Assembly (NCBI GenBank): GCA_029817715.1 | Contig: JARUPY010000495.1 | Span: 124,001-188,000 of the forward strand | Source of the DNA: Melastoma dodecandrum | Taxonomy: Eukaryota; Streptophyta; Magnoliopsida; Myrtales; Melastomataceae | Direction of reading: 5' to 3' | DNA: 64,000 nt | Part shown: in pieces, positions 9,516-22,045 of the stretch | Numbering within the stretch: position 1 is the stretch's first letter | How the letters are laid out: each line of letters starts with the position of its first letter | Notes under the pieces: generated by a model | The model's input: the letters and a program-made list of their open reading frames with translations, nothing else | Told to the model about the DNA's origin: nothing | Databases searched by the model: none | Made by a program: the position numbers and the translations under genes

Positions 9516-10866
9516 TCATCCTTGCTCACTAGGGTTGATCTCATCCGCGTCGAGCTTAAGGAGATTCAACTTGCTTTTCCCATCGAGTTTGTGACGGAAG
9601 ACATGTCGAAGATAATCGACGTGGCTCATAGTCTTATAACGGGCGCAGCTCTTTTTTGCAAGATTCGGCAGAGGTCCAACAATCCCCTCCAGTTTTACAT
9701 TATGGAAGGCAGATATAGAGAGTCGTTCCTTTTCTGAATTGACCACTGCCCTGTGCTCTATACTTCTGTACTCTCCATTGGTCATTATCTGCATTGAACA
9801 TATAATATGTTAGAGTCGTGTACCGAAAATCTTTGATGTCTTGTATTAATGCAAAATCAGACCTCAATCTTATCTCCGATGTTCACGATCAATGCTCCTG
9901 GGACAGGTTTTATGGGCAACCATTTCCCCTCTTTCATCATTTGGAGACCGTCAACATCACCTATTTGTAATACTGTCGCTATCCCGCCGGCGTCAGAATG
10001 GGAGGCCAAGCCGGTAACTCTGGACAGGGAGGATAATAATTCATCTTTATTCCTTGTGTTCCTCCTTCAAACTGGTTCACAAACATGTCGGGATCGACTC
10101 CTAAGTTCTTGGTCATAACTCTGAGGAGGGAGAGTTCGACTCTCGTGAGCTCGGACGAGTACTTCTCGCCCTGAACCGGAAAACATGTACTGAACATGAG
10201 ATCAACCTCTTCATGATTAATCTAATTAGGAAAATTGTCCAACTTCCTTTAGCGTTTCAGTAATGTTACCTGAAAGATGCGGGGCGCTTTGGCCAGAACT
10301 TGAAGTTCCGCATCGAAGGAGGCTGCACTAAGAGGGTGAGCACATCTGACCAGTCCAGTTTCTGCTCCTCCGATACAACAAAAACATGGCCATACCCATC
10401 CAAACCATTTAGTGACTTCTCATAGGCCATCTTCTCGGGCAAGGGCAGTTTGAAGAACTCCTCCATGTCGATCTTCATATCCTGAAGGACGTCCTCTGGG
10501 ATACCATGATTTATCAGCTGCATAAGCCATCCCAGGAGGCCATCTACCATCAGCTGGTCGTCACAACATCCGTAAAGTAATTTTACTGCTGCTGCTGCAT
10601 TTTACCTGAAAGAAACCCCAATCTCTGCAAGCAGAGTGTAGCCTCTCCATTTCAGTTTCCTTCCTCGAGCTGCGGTCACCGAGCTTGGACATGTCGATGA
10701 CAGGGATCTCCGGAGCAACAGTGGATGGCCATAACTGGCCTAGTTCGTCAGGGTGGCGTAGATAGCGTGGAGGGATGTCGGTCAGGCACTCAGCAGCTAG
10801 AGCTTGTACATTTGGTACCGGAAGAGATCCGCTCAACTGGAGCTGGGTTTCTGACCCCATCTCCAT
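9516..10866 (-). pseudogene. SRG1-like 2OG/Fe(II) dioxygenase, unit 1, frameshifted
   Basis: Exon 1 is 10606-10866, exon 2 10270-10517, exon 3 9863-10170 and exon 4 9516-9788. Exon 3 has two deletions relative to units 2 and 3: 7 nt just after its start (loses ATLE) and 10 nt after PPCPE. Both shift the frame and remove the HSD iron-binding motif from the reading frame. Splice sites and the TATA box are intact, so it may still be transcribed. The family oxidises small molecules (flavonoids, alkaloids, hormones) in the cytosol using 2-oxoglutarate, O2 and Fe(II). Confidence 0.9.
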
Positions 10867-10901
10867 TTTTGTTAAATGAAACTACCCTTTAGCTTTCAAA
10901 T

Positions 10902-10911
10902 CTATATATAG
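10902..10911 (-). promoter_or_regulatory. TATA box of dioxygenase, unit 1
   Basis: CTATATATAG on the minus strand, 36-45 bp upstream of the ATG at 10866; the implied 5' UTR is very short. Confidence 0.6.
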
Positions 10912-10961
10912 TTTGGAAATGGGATGAAGCGAAGGCATTCATATTATAATGTTTTATTAAA

Positions 10962-11228
10962 TTAATGAAAAAGATCATGACCATTCCGACCTTGTCGGCT
11001 TCCTCTTCTGCTTTTGTCATTAACATTACCTAACCGCACTCCTCGGGCGCTCCACTTATCCAATTCTAACTGCTCCACTTCTCCAACAAAAGCATGGCCA
11101 TACCCTTCTGCACCATTTGTCCCTGACGGTGAACTTTTTTTATGGTAGCCTTCCAAATGTCCAGTTGTTGTACCAGAAAGAGAGATCCCTGTTTCATCTC
11201 CTATTCGCGGTGTCGTTAACTGTGGCAT
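10962..11228 (-). pseudogene. Degenerate dioxygenase exon-2 scrap, unit 1
   Basis: An 88-codon frame on the minus strand includes NGAEGYGHAFVGEVEQLELD. This resembles NGLDGYGHVFVVSEEQKLDW of dioxygenase exon 2 but carries inserted residues and no catalytic region. It lies just upstream of the intact gene's promoter, as if an older tandem copy had decayed there. Confidence 0.5.
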
Positions 11229-11299
11229 CAGCTGCCTTAACCTGAATATGCACCTCCACCACCCAATTTGTTTTGCTGGGCATACACAGTAGCCAGAAG

Positions 11300-12090
11300 C
11301 TTCTACTCTTAATCGGGCTTATATTTACTCGCACCGGGCCTAGCCCACCTTCCTATGTAGCTAAGCAAATCTTTGACTAGATGACTTTCGATCTGCCCCT
11401 CTCTTCATTGCCTTTTGACCACAAGAAACTTCCCATAATTCAATCAATTTTTGCACAAACAATTATTGGTAATGGCATGAACTAGTCCGGTAGAGACCCG
11501 TACCGCTTGGATAAGTTGCACTCTTCCCACAGAGGATAGTCTCTGCACCGCCCGGCTATTAATACAGCTGGTCATGGCATTCACCAGGTGTCTACTATCT
11601 GCAGGAAACAGCCTCATGGAAGATAAGTAAATTCCAAGGTATTCGAATGGGTGTCGCTATCTTAGAACCTGTTTCCCTTAATATGGCCTCTTCCTCCTCC
11701 CGTTCCACCATTCGGAATAAGATTTTGCTCTTTGCTTTGTTTAGCTGGAGGCCAGACGATCTCGAGACCTTAGTAAGTGCCATGAGTAGTCTTTTATAAG
11801 AGGAAACCAATGACCCTGAGAATTATAAGACGTCGTCCACAAAGCTCGGGTGCGTAGTGTTTATGGCCTAGCACCTCCAGTGGAGCTTATAGTCTGGGGC
11901 TGACGTTTCTTTTCGTAATAGTCCGGAAAAGACCTCCACACATGACAAAGAGGCATGGAGAGAGGGGATAACCTTGTCTGAGATCTCTTCCATTCGAGAA
12001 GAGGCCATGCAACTCTCAATTTAGGTTCACTAAGATAGTTGGCGTTGTTATGTATTCCATAATCAAACTTATCATGGCGGATGCAAAATT
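11300..12090 (-). mobile_element. LINE reverse-transcriptase remnant, unit 1
   Basis: Read on the minus strand with frame changes and stops: MEYITTPTILVNLN, ELHGLFSNGRDLRQGYPLSP, CLFVM (the conserved RQGDPLSPYLF region of plant LINE RT), FVDDVL in place of FADDL, SSGLQLNKAKSKI, and LVNAMTSCINS/LSSVGRVQLIQAV of the region after the RT. There is no endonuclease and no poly-A tail that I can place. The longest open stretch is 11595-11810. Confidence 0.8.
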
Positions 12091-13239
12091 GAGAGATATT
12101 GGCAGCTGTTTATGAGAACCTCGACAACAAAACGCAGATTATCTGGGCAGATGTATTACAATGATGAAGTCGCATGACGAGCAATCAAGGTTAAGTTCTT
12201 GAAGCATGTCATGGAGTAAATATTATCTTCCTAAATGGAGGATTATTATATGCTCAGAACGAAACGACCACCGTCACGATCTTTCCTGTACCGATACAAT
12301 TGCTAAAGAACAAGGATGAAAAAAAGTTTTTGATCTTCTATATAGCTTTTGGAGGAGAAGAAACATCGAACTTCGTTTCTTGGCTAATAAATTTGAATTT
12401 TGGAATGATATCACTGATTTCCTAGAAAAAAAACTTAGGAACAACGATGCGAGGAAAAAAGAGTGAGAGCACAAAAGCATCAACCCCCAGTCAGGCTAGG
12501 GACTCTCGGAAGATATTGGAAAAATGTCAACCATGACATCGACGCCAATAATGAACGAATCTCCCGAGATATGGAGTTATGCGGACGGGAGAATAAAGCT
12601 TAATAAATTATGATCATTTGCCTTTGTCGATTGTTAAGACTTCTAACTTTTATCCAAGCCACTAGAGATTGTCTTTTTTCAATAAATTATATTCCTTTTC
12701 TTTTGAGCTTGTAAACGATGCACAAACACTACCTTTTGTGCAATATTTTAGACACCTTTTCTACATCCGGGGAGGCAAACTGAATAGAGAAAATTTTCTC
12801 TAACATCTCTCTCAGTTAAGTTTTCTATGATTGTCTTCAAAAGATTTAATATTATGATACCAACTAACTTGAGGTGAGGTTTTTATTTAAAACTAACTGA
12901 AGGGTAGACTTTTTGGTTTGCACCTTGGTTCAGAGGAGGTGAGTTGCCCATATAATTCCCTCAAGGAAAGGGCATTCGTTGTGACACAAAAAGAACATCT
13001 CCCTTACATGTCTCTCATCCCTAAAGGAAGTGTGTAACTCTTGAAAAAGCTCTAACGTGTAATTTTGTTGAATCCAAAATATACGCAATTAAGGTATGAT
13101 AAATAAATTTTACTTTCGAAGTCTGACTTGTTTAAACTTTATCTTAAGTAGACTTTAGTTAGGGAAACTTACTTAAGGTGATAGATAAGCTCGAGTGTAA
13201 TGACTGATTGTTCGAGTCAAGAATTGCTCCATTTGAATA
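12091..13239. other. Non-coding spacer at the end of half B
   Basis: AT-rich, with only short ORFs and no recognised gene. Equivalents are 25288-26459 and 38527-39699. Units 2 and 3 have a small insertion (TGCTTTCTTATTTT near 25480 and 38720) that unit 1 lacks. Confidence 0.5.
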
Positions 13240-13402
13240 TTATGTTTGTTGCTTGGAAAGTCTATCTACTTATATAACTCAGTTGTCTAAGCTAGTAGAG
13301 AGTTACTCTAAGAAATTAGAAGAACTCACTCTGGTTCATAGTTCCATATACTCCAGCGAGTACTTGAGGTTGGCGGAAAACCGATGTAAGAAAAACAATT
13401 AG
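13240..13402 (+). pseudogene. Unrecognised terminal-exon-like sequence, B end, unit 1
   Basis: It reads YYVCCLESLSTYITQLSKLV, then ESYSKKLEELTLVHSSIYSS and EYLRLAENRCKKNN to TAG, crossing the unit boundary at 13360. Unit 1 lacks the 22 bp carrying the acceptor (CTATTATAG) seen in units 2 and 3. Confidence 0.4.
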
Positions 13403-14270
13403 AATAACATTCTGATGTTCGTATAGTGCGTTCAAATTAATATTAGAACCCGTTAGGAAAAAAAATTGTCTTTTCTACGAGGATCTAATGGCAAACAGAC
13501 AAAAAAAAATGTATAAAGCAAAAATGTAAGAAATTTTTTATTTCTGATAAAATTGAAACAGAATAACACTATAGAGTCCGTGGTATTGCGTATCAATAAA
13601 AAATGAATTAAATATAACATATTATTCATAATAAGCGTTTGATAAAATTATGATCCTGGAAACGAATTTTCGAGGGATAACTAAGAAAAGATTTCACTTA
13701 TTGCAAAAAATATCTTTCCAAAAATATTATATTTAAATACTATATTATCTTTTAGACATTACACCTAAATGATACCATTACGACATCAAACACACGAATT
13801 ACCATGCCTAAGGATTCGATGTCTTAATCTTCTCCGTACAAAACATGACTCAATTATGTGATAATATTAAATATTAAAAATCGAAACCCCACGTAGAAAC
13901 GTAAAATAAAAACCTGAAAAATATAAGCGAAGATTTTAACTGTTGGGGATTATGTGTGCAATGATTGGATAGGGAGGAGAAGGTGCTAGCGTAAGTTTTG
14001 AATTGTGACCTCCTTCGATAGAATAACTGAAATCTTCTATGGAGCTGTTGCACTAATAATGGTTGAATGTTTAAGTGATTTGGCTACGAAATTCTCTTTC
14101 TTGATTCTTTTCTTAAATGCTTACATGTTCCATTGGAAGGAGTATGAAACTCAAATGAAAATATAAACTGCTACTTAAGTGACATAGATTTAATATCCTA
14201 TTTAATCCTCCCCCAATGCTCGATTTATTGGGTGCTTTCAATGTCTACTACCACTATACTTTTAATGCTG
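13360..14270. repeat. Junction repeat, A form, unit 2
   Basis: A-form copy, seemingly identical to those at 26592 and 39832. It ends at the common TTTTAATGCTGG before a short AT-rich tail absent from unit 1. Confidence 0.85.
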
Positions 14271-15227
14271 GTAAAAAATAATAGAAATACGTAAAATTAT
14301 AAGTGTATATGTAGATTTACATATAATTATAAAATGACTACATTACGACCTCCTAGATCTTGCACACGATCTAGGAAAGTCATATATTGACTAAATAATC
14401 GCAACTGCAAGATTCATGAAGATGTAAAAGGGATTAAAAGTTCAAAGACAAGACACCAACAATACAACTCAAACACAGAATTCATATTTTACTCTCTTTT
14501 TTCCCAGCATCCTAAAAGCATCCTGAACCAAGCGTCCCTAAACCAAATAAGATTTATATAATTGTGATATAACGAGGAGCAGAAAAAAAAATCTATCTCT
14601 TTCTTCCATCAAATATTATTCGTTGGGCCAATTTCCCTTTTTCTTTTAAACGATCTTGCTCTTTCTTAATTATTTTTATTTTATTAAATGCTTCATCTAA
14701 GTATAGGAAATTAAGACGGCACAGCCGAGAAACGCCAAAGCATTTAGATAATGATGAAATGAAAAATTATGTTGGCATCTAATATAAATTTGATAATGGT
14801 CATAACCCTATGGGATCTGGCTAATTATTTTACTTGGAATTGGTTGTATCATTTATATTTTGGTAAAAAGGTAAAAATAAAATAGGATCTTTCCATAAAG
14901 AACGACATTTCAAACAACGATCCAACGTTAAAAAATTTTTAAAATCTCCCTTAACTTTGTATATTTTATCTTAAGTCGTTGTCCCAACCGCGGTCAAGTG
15001 ATAAATTATTATTCTTTTCCGAACGGGATAAAAAAAAGTCCCAGATGTCGTGTGTGGCATGCCGTAAGCTCTTCTTAATAGACCGCATAAAGAAATAACC
15101 TTTCATTTTCGTATCGTTGGACTTTGGACAATACTTTTTCAATAGGCTGTAAAATACTCGTCAGTTGGGGGTGACTGTGCAACAGGGCGGTGCTCTATCA
15201 GCGGAACTGCCACGGTTCATACATACT

Positions 15228-15615
15228 CTATGGTAGTGACGAATTGGCATTTCCTGCAGGCATAGGCGATGAAGGAGCGAGCGATAAATGATCAAATTCC
15301 CAGGTCCAGGAACTCCGAGGGATGCTTAATGCAGGGATGCCGAAGTGGAGCATTGGTCCCAACCGCCAAATACACATCTCGAATTTATATCTTGTGCATG
15401 AGGAATTCACAGTCACGATGCAAACAACATTGTACCCGCCCCATTCGCCACATTCCTGGCAGGGCACGCAATCTACGTGCTGGATGAAGCGGTGTCTCGT
15501 GGAAAACATAGTCAATGGATGGGGATGAAGGGAGCCATGGGATGTTGAGGCTTATAGCCAGGTTAGTTGTAGTGCGGGTGGAAGTTACACATCGAAGATT
15601 TTTCTTCTCCAAGAA
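15228..15615 (-). pseudogene. Degenerate DC1-domain fragment, unit 2
   Basis: Equivalent of the unit 1 fragment, with FSTRHRFIQHVDC where unit 1 has FSTSHHF. It has the same frameshifts. It is identical to units 3 and 4 as far as I compared. Confidence 0.55.
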
Positions 15616-16165
15616 CAGGATAATTTCACATCTCACAGAATGAAAGAACAAAGACTAGTCAATGAAGTCTAACTCCAAACATTAAGACAATTTTTCCTGT
15701 AGACGACCGTGTCTAAAACAAACATATCGTTGTTTGTCTAAATCTATCCTTCAACGAAATGCAATCTATATCTTGAAATACAGATCATCAATGGCAGATC
15801 ATTGTCATAAAGTGTGAATTAAACCCCTCCCTCCTGTCACGCTGTTTAGTCGGCCGATCTCTCAATGGCAGTGTGGTCTTCATCCCCCATAAGCAAGCAT
15901 GCAGAGTTCGACGGTATCTTCTGGAAGGTAAGAGGGAAATTGTCCGTCCATCCGATTTAGTCTACCCAGCGCATAACTAGTGATTGCAGCCAATATAATT
16001 CAAATACTCAGGGCACTGAATATTTTGAAAAATGAGGTAATTTAACCTCAATGCAGATGTTTACAACCGGCCTATAACTTGACCTGCTCAAAGTAGAAGC
16101 ATGCATATTCCAAAATTGGTTGGCGAAAATAAGATTTAAGAAGAATTTTCCAAGTCAATTTCCTC

Positions 16166-16387
16166 TCATGAAGCTATGGAATTTTCCTCCTCCCCGGAAA
16201 TAAGTTTCTCCAGTTTCTTCTTCAGTTCATCCAAGACTTACTTTCTCTTGTCAAGCTCTACTTTTGCCTCACGAACTCGTTTAATTTGTCTATTGATTTG
16301 CTCATTCAATGCCTCGATGTCCAAAGTTTTGCTTTTATTCGCAAAAAAATATTTGAAGCTGTCCTGATTCAGAGAAATTAGCCACAT
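16166..16387 (-). pseudogene. Coiled-coil exon-like ORF, unit 2
   Basis: ATG at 16387 gives MWLISLNQDSFKYFFANKSK, then the helix, TAA at 16238-16240, and the in-frame continuation to TGA. It lacks the 10-base insert of unit 1. Confidence 0.45.
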
Positions 16388-16532
16388 ATTTTTAAGCTTA
16401 TCTTGCAAAATTAAATGCCATGGTGATAGTCATATTAGTACATGTACTAGCAAATTGGACATATGTTAGAGCTACGGTCGGCAAATATGGAAGACATATC
16501 CTCGACAACATGTGGAAGTTGTCATGGAATAC

Positions 16533-18117
16533 TTACCAGTGTTGAGAGAGAGGGAGCAAGTTTACCTCGGGCAGAACACATTCGATATGATAAGCCCACC
16601 TCGCAGAGCATTGTCCGCACACATAAGCACCCAACCGAGCATCCATCCTTCTCTCACAATGATCACAATAGTATTCCCCACTATCATCTTCAGTGTAGTT
16701 TTCATGTCGACCCAATGGATGCCAATGAATATCACTTTTCACAACTACCGGAAGTTCCGCGCACTTCTCATGGATATTAAAGTCGCACAAGATATATTGG
16801 AAGAGAGGGGTGTTCGTCCGAGTGGTGCAGCGATTACATGTCACGGACGGGGCCTCATCCAAATGCTGAAGCTTGTGCTCGTGGAGGTAGTGTTTCAAAG
16901 TGGGAACACAATTGGCACACCGGGAATGAAGGCAAAACGTGCAGACATCGCAGGAGAAGTTGAAGTAACGAACACCTTCCTGGCAAACCATGCAGCCAGG
17001 AAGCGGATACCTTTCAACCCTAGTGGACAAAGCGATCAGATGATCTGGGTGATGATCGTGGCTTATTGTAGACTCAATTTGGATACATCGCTCGTGAAGA
17101 AGCATTCTGCAATGTCCTTGGCAGGCATACATTGGGCCTATTGACTTGTCCCCACAATAATCGCAATTACACGAACCAGATTCGGTTCCATGAGATAGGA
17201 AAAGTGAATGTTGGTGCCAAAAACATTTGATCTACACTCTCATACCCTCCTCACAATAAGCCAGAGTCTGGAGGGCACATCCCATGTGCACGCAGAAATC
17301 ACAGTAACGGCAAGAATAGCACAACTCGCCTTTTGTGGAACTAAAGCAAGATTTACATTCTTGGTAGGGGTCGTCAAGAGGATAAATGAACAGGACCAGA
17401 GAATTATGTTGATGAGGAGGGTACTGAAGAACCTCTGGCCCCTGAATGCAGTTCCTGTGATGAAAATTTTGACAACTTGCACAGCCAATGACCTCCACTG
17501 ATTTGCCGGACCAGCAATATGCACATTTGCTAGAGCCCATGTCTTCTCCTACGAAAATCTCCAGCTGATGGTCGTGATAAATACGTGGAGCTTTAGTCCC
17601 ATCCGCATAGTACACATCTTTGACACATCTCTTGTGGATTAGGAACCGACAAGAATGTCGCAAACAAGCGTACACATCCCGTTCGGCCTCTCGCCGGCAG
17701 AGGCTGCACTTTTCCCTCACAACAAAGTCGTTCCTTGTTGAAAAGGAAGTGAGCCTGCGGGGATGAACTGGGTGGACGATCTGCTCTTGAGTTGTCCCTT
17801 TCCGGGGAGCATCCTTGGTCCAGTAGAGTAGCCAAAGCACAGCCAAGGTCAAGAATAAAGTCGCAGTCGTCACACCTGAGAGCGCTGCGGTGGGAACAAT
17901 CATTGTCACAAGTGGAGCATTTGAACACGGGCTGGCGATGGATGAGGGTCAGAGAGTGGGTGGGGTGCAAAGGATGGTTATCTATCCTGGGAGGAGCTTC
18001 GGCGCAGAGTCTGTGGCAGTCATTGCAGCATAGTTCCCGGCAGGTGTAGACCTCAGTAAATAATCTCCCCCCGCAGAGATCACAAGATGATGGATATGAC
18101 ACACTGTGGACGTCCAC
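16533..18117 (-). pseudogene. DC1 protein gene, unit 2, disrupted
   Basis: Same nine-module layout, frameshift and TAG (17232-17234). The 5' 1 kb is the same as unit 1. The 3' part follows the unit 4 haplotype: IALSTRVERYP, and module 8 with CNRC and FQYILC, where the Tyr replaces a zinc-binding Cys. It has private changes such as FCLHSRC and TLKHYLHEH. Confidence 0.8.
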
Positions 18118-18600
18118 GAGATGCAGGGGATGCAGATGAGTTGGGAGTCCATTTGCTTGGATGCGCTGTACAACACTTGAATCTGTGTATATTAATCATA
18201 CGACCCAATCATAATCCAGCAAGCACAAACGAATAAAAAGGCCGGCCGTGTAGGGACGAATAAAAGAAGTTTTTAGAAAGCGATAAAATCGTTGTGGTTG
18301 GAGGAGGAAAAGGAAATACAAACATGTGAATGCACAAATTATACAATGCTTGTTTAGTCCCAACGACGACGACGTCAACGACTTAAATGTATTGTAATTT
18401 CCAACCCAAAAAAAAAGAAAGAAAGAAAAGGTTTGATCAAATAAATTAGATCAGGAATCAGAGTAAGAAGTACAGCCTAGGTCCATATGATCGAACGACC
18501 AAGACATCCAAAGGGTCTCCGAACAACAGACAAGTATCTCCGAGTTGAATTCTAATCACTGCTGACAGGGGAAAGAGAGAGAGAGAGAGAGAGTAAGAAC

Positions 18601-18897
18601 CTGATCTGAGAAACGCCGTAGATATGACCCTTGATGGCCATGAGATGGGGCTTATTGGGGTCCTTGCCATCGTAGAGAGAGAGCTCCTCCTCGGTGACCT
18701 CGCCCAACTGGACAGGACGGGGAAGGGACTCCATCTGCTCCTCCCTGGGGCGGGCGGCGGTGATGAGCATCCGAGCAGGAGCCGAAGACACCGGAGACGA
18801 CGTAGTAGAGGGCGCGGAGGGTGAAGAAAGTGGAAAGGGAGAGTCCGGTGTAAGCGGGGATGGCTTCCTTGAGGGTCCCCCACAGAGGCAGGGCCAT
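18601..18897 (-). pseudogene. MSBP/MAPR first exon, unit 2, frameshifted
   Basis: It reads WGTLKEAIPAYTGLS, the short membrane segment, then a net +1 nt change after FGSCSDAH that throws the linker out of frame. The downstream frame has VTEEE and GHIYGV. It shares the frameshift tract with unit 3 but the flanking variants with unit 4. Confidence 0.85.
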
Positions 18898-19034
18898 TTC
18901 GTCGGTGAAAAGGGAGGAGGTTGGTAAAAGGGAACGGGGACAGGGACAGGGACGCCCGAAGGTCGTCGGGATATCGTTAATATGTAAGTAGAGGGTGTTT
19001 TTTTTTTTGTTCAATAAGTAGAGGGGTTAGTTTG

Positions 19035-19131
19035 TGGGCCCAACTATTTGGGCTTTTGGAGCAACATCTGGATCCATTGGGCCCCGCTGATCTCTATGGG
19101 CCGGAATTTACGAGTTAGGGATTGGGCGGGC
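19035..19131. promoter_or_regulatory. Site II promoter cluster, unit 2
   Basis: All five TGGGC-type elements are conserved. The poly-T run toward the MSBP exon is shorter than in unit 1. Confidence 0.65.
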
Positions 19132-19192
19132 AAAGACTAACAGATTTATTGGTATCCGCAGAAGTAGTAGATGTTGGTAGTGATATCTTTAT

Positions 19193-19328
19193 CAAAAGCC
19201 CCACCTCATGCCCATCAAGGGTCAGATCTACCACGAGCAGGTTCTTACTCTTTCTCTCTCTTGCCCCAGTCAGCGCTGTTTAGAATTCAACTCAGAGATA
19301 CTTCTCTGTTGTTCGGGGACCGTTTGGA
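19193..19328 (+). pseudogene. Inverted partial MSBP copy, unit 2
   Basis: Same as the unit 1 arm. Confidence 0.75.
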
Positions 19329-19679
19329 AGAAACAGGGGAGAAGGCGATCGAGGAGGAATTAAGGCGTGCGAGCGCGACAAATGCAATTGGATGAAGCTG
19401 TAATGAGGTTCGATTGCTGTCAATGATTGCAACGACAATTATTTGGTTAGAAGGTAGTGAAATGGTGGCGAGTGGTTGAGCGTGAATGTTGCTGTAGTTG
19501 TCTGTAAATGCAATGTTGTGAGCGATTGGAGTTGGAGAGTGAATTCTGTATAGAGAAACTGTAGAACTCTGTGTTGGTGGAAATAGTTGAATTTAAGAGG
19601 AGTTGAAGGTATGTGGATTGTGTTCCAAATAATAATCTGTTTGTGTCAATACTCTGTGTATATTGTGTGTATTTCATAT

Positions 19680-20448
19680 TGTGTCATATAGAAGAATATA
19701 TTGTGTGTATATTATATTATTCAAAGCAAAGTACAAGCTTTATATATAGCATAGAGCATAACACCTAATCAATATTCTAACCGATGTGGGACAATTCACC
19801 TAAGAATCTTGACAAACTTTATTTCTAAATACACTCTAACACTCCCCCTGAAGCTAAAGCATATATGATATATGCATAGCTTGAATAAACATAGGCAACA
19901 CGATAGTAGTAGGGACTAGGTCAGCAACAGCATGTGGCAACGTCGACAACACTAGGAGTAGCATCAATAGGAGGCAACATCGACCGTGACTAGGGCATCG
20001 TCGACTGCGGCATGAGGCAGCGTTCCACAATGGCGGTATGCAGTGTTGGCAGCAGCATAGAATGTTAGACAAGAATAGCAGCAACCCTAGACGAGCAGTG
20101 CATGGTAGAAAACGTAAAGAACCCTTTGCAAGTAAGTAAGGGCAAAAGAACCCTAGGCAAGTAGGCAAGGGCAACAACAGGTCAATAACCTTAGACAAGC
20201 AAGGGCAAGCAGGCAAAAGAACCTGTTAGGTAAAGAACCTCAGACGCGCGAAGCGATTGCAGCAGGTAAAGAACCCTAAATAATCAAGGGAAGCCATAGG
20301 AAGGGTAACATTAGGTAAAGAGAGAACATTTGGACCCTAGGGCCGCCCCCTAGGTCCCAACATTGACCTTGCTCTGATATCATGTAAAAGGCTATAAGAA
20401 AAATATATTGTGTGTATATTATATTATTCAAAGGATAAGTACAAGCTT
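19680..20448 (-). mobile_element. TRIM-like LTR element, unit 2
   Basis: Same structure. The primer-binding site has one change (TGATATCAGAGCAAGG), shared with unit 4 but not with units 1 and 3. A small LTR insertion (CTTGACAAA) is also shared with unit 4. Confidence 0.75.
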
Positions 20449-20457
20449 TACTTTCAG

Positions 20458-20690
20458 GAGCCATCCGCTACTACACCTTCCCCTGTCGTTACTCCAGACT
20501 GGTCTGGTTTCGAGGTTTGGTTTTTGGATGCTTCAAGCTTTTCTTTTTTATCCGTACACACATGTAGCTGTGTCAATTTATATCTTTTTAATGGTCACAA
20601 TTTGATTTATAGGCATATTCACCTATTCCTCCTCCACCAGGATTTTTAGCGTCAAGTCCTCATGGTCAACCTTACATGTGGGGAGTTCAG
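20458..20690 (+). pseudogene. bZIP16/68-type fragment, unit 2
   Basis: Exons 20458-20514 and 20613-20690, both open, with splice sites kept. It differs from unit 1 at PPGFLASSPHGQP. Confidence 0.85.
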
Positions 20691-20967
20691 GTGCTTGTTC
20701 TTTTGATTTGTCTTAATAGTTTACTAAGGTTTGGTTTATATATAATGTGTACCATGCCCTATCCTTGATGATTTGGGACCTGTGATATTTTATCCATTGC
20801 ATTGTTTCTTGATGTTGAAGTATTTCTGTCCTTATTTGGCAGGTTAAGGCCAAGTACCTTAGTGTAAGGATGTCGGTGTGAGTTGTGTTGTCACTTTTCA
20901 ACTATAATGGAACAAGCATGATGTGGAAGTTTGTGAATTCTGAGCGTTTGTGGCTTTGAATTCATAG

Positions 20968-21100
20968 TCCTATTAAGAAACATTATGTTTATCGCTTGGA
21001 AAGTCTATCTACTTATATAACTCAGTTGTCTAAGTTAGTGAAGGGTTACTTTAAGAGATTAGAAGGACTCACACTGGTTCATTGTAGGATTCACAGTTAG
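20968..21100 (+). pseudogene. Unrecognised terminal-exon-like sequence, A end, unit 2
   Basis: As the unit 1 A end, with VHCRIHS before TAG and an altered KGYFKRLEGL stretch. Confidence 0.4.
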
Positions 21101-21118
21101 TTCCAAATACTCCAGCGA

Positions 21119-22045
21119 GTACTTGAGGTTGACGGAAACTGACCTAAGAAAAATAATTAGAATAATCTTCTGAAGTTCGTATAGTACGTTCAAATTAATA
21201 TCAGAGCCGCTTAGAAATAAACCTTGTCTTTTTTACAAGGATACAATCGCAAATGGACAAAAAAATTGTATAAGCAAAAAAGTTAGAATTTTTTATTTCA
21301 GATAAAATTGAAACACAATAAAACTATAGGTCGCGGTATTGCGTATCAATAAATAAATAAATAAAATATAACATATTATTCATAACGAGGCGTTTGATAA
21401 AAATATGGTCCGGGGAACGAATTGTCCAGGGATAACTAAGAAGATATTTCAGTTATTGCAAAAATATCTTTCCAAAAATATTATATTTAAATACTATATT
21501 ATCTTTTAAACATTACACCTAAATGATATCATTACGACATCACACACGAATTACCATGCCAAAGAATTCGATGTCTTAATCCTCTCCGCACAAACATGAC
21601 TCAGTTATGTGATAATATTAAATATTAAAAATCAAAACCCAACATAGAAACGTGAAATAAAAACCTGAAAAATATGAGCCAAGTTTCATCGGGGGTTACG
21701 TGTAAAATTATTGGATATGAAGGAGAAGGCGCGGGCGTAAGTTTTGTATTGCCGACGATCTTCTATAGGATAGCTGAAACCTTCTATATAGCTGATGTAC
21801 TTACAAGGGTTAAATGTTTAAATTTTTTGCTACGAAATTCTCTTTCTTGATTCTTTTTTTACTCTTTTACATTAAATGCTTACACGCTCCTTTTATAGAT
21901 AGGGAGGAGTAGGAAACTCAAATGAAAATAGAAACTGCTACTTAAATGCATAGATTTAATGATCTATTTAATCTTCCTAAAAAAACTCCATTTATTCGGT
22001 GCTTTTAATGCTCCACTACCATGATGCTTTGAATGCTCTCGAATC
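21119..22045. repeat. Junction repeat, B form, unit 2
   Basis: B-form copy. It differs by scattered substitutions from the B forms of units 1, 3 and 4, whereas the A forms of units 2-4 agree. Confidence 0.85.

Larger units (their letters stand above)
1..13359. repeat. Tandem unit 1 (13359 bp)
   Basis: First visible copy of the ~13.2 kb unit. It begins exactly at the repeat junction (GTACTTG.GGTTGGCGG), so the array probably continues to the left or the assembly ends there. From ~1441 onward it is nearly identical to units 2-4. Its first 1.4 kb is the most diverged part and carries a private insertion at ~860-1200. The half boundary A/B is at 7920/7921. Confidence 0.95.

Noticed and set aside
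12274..12483. Ser/Phe-rich 69-codon ORF, present in three units
   Set aside because: Low complexity, frame altered by the small indel between units, no recognisable family.
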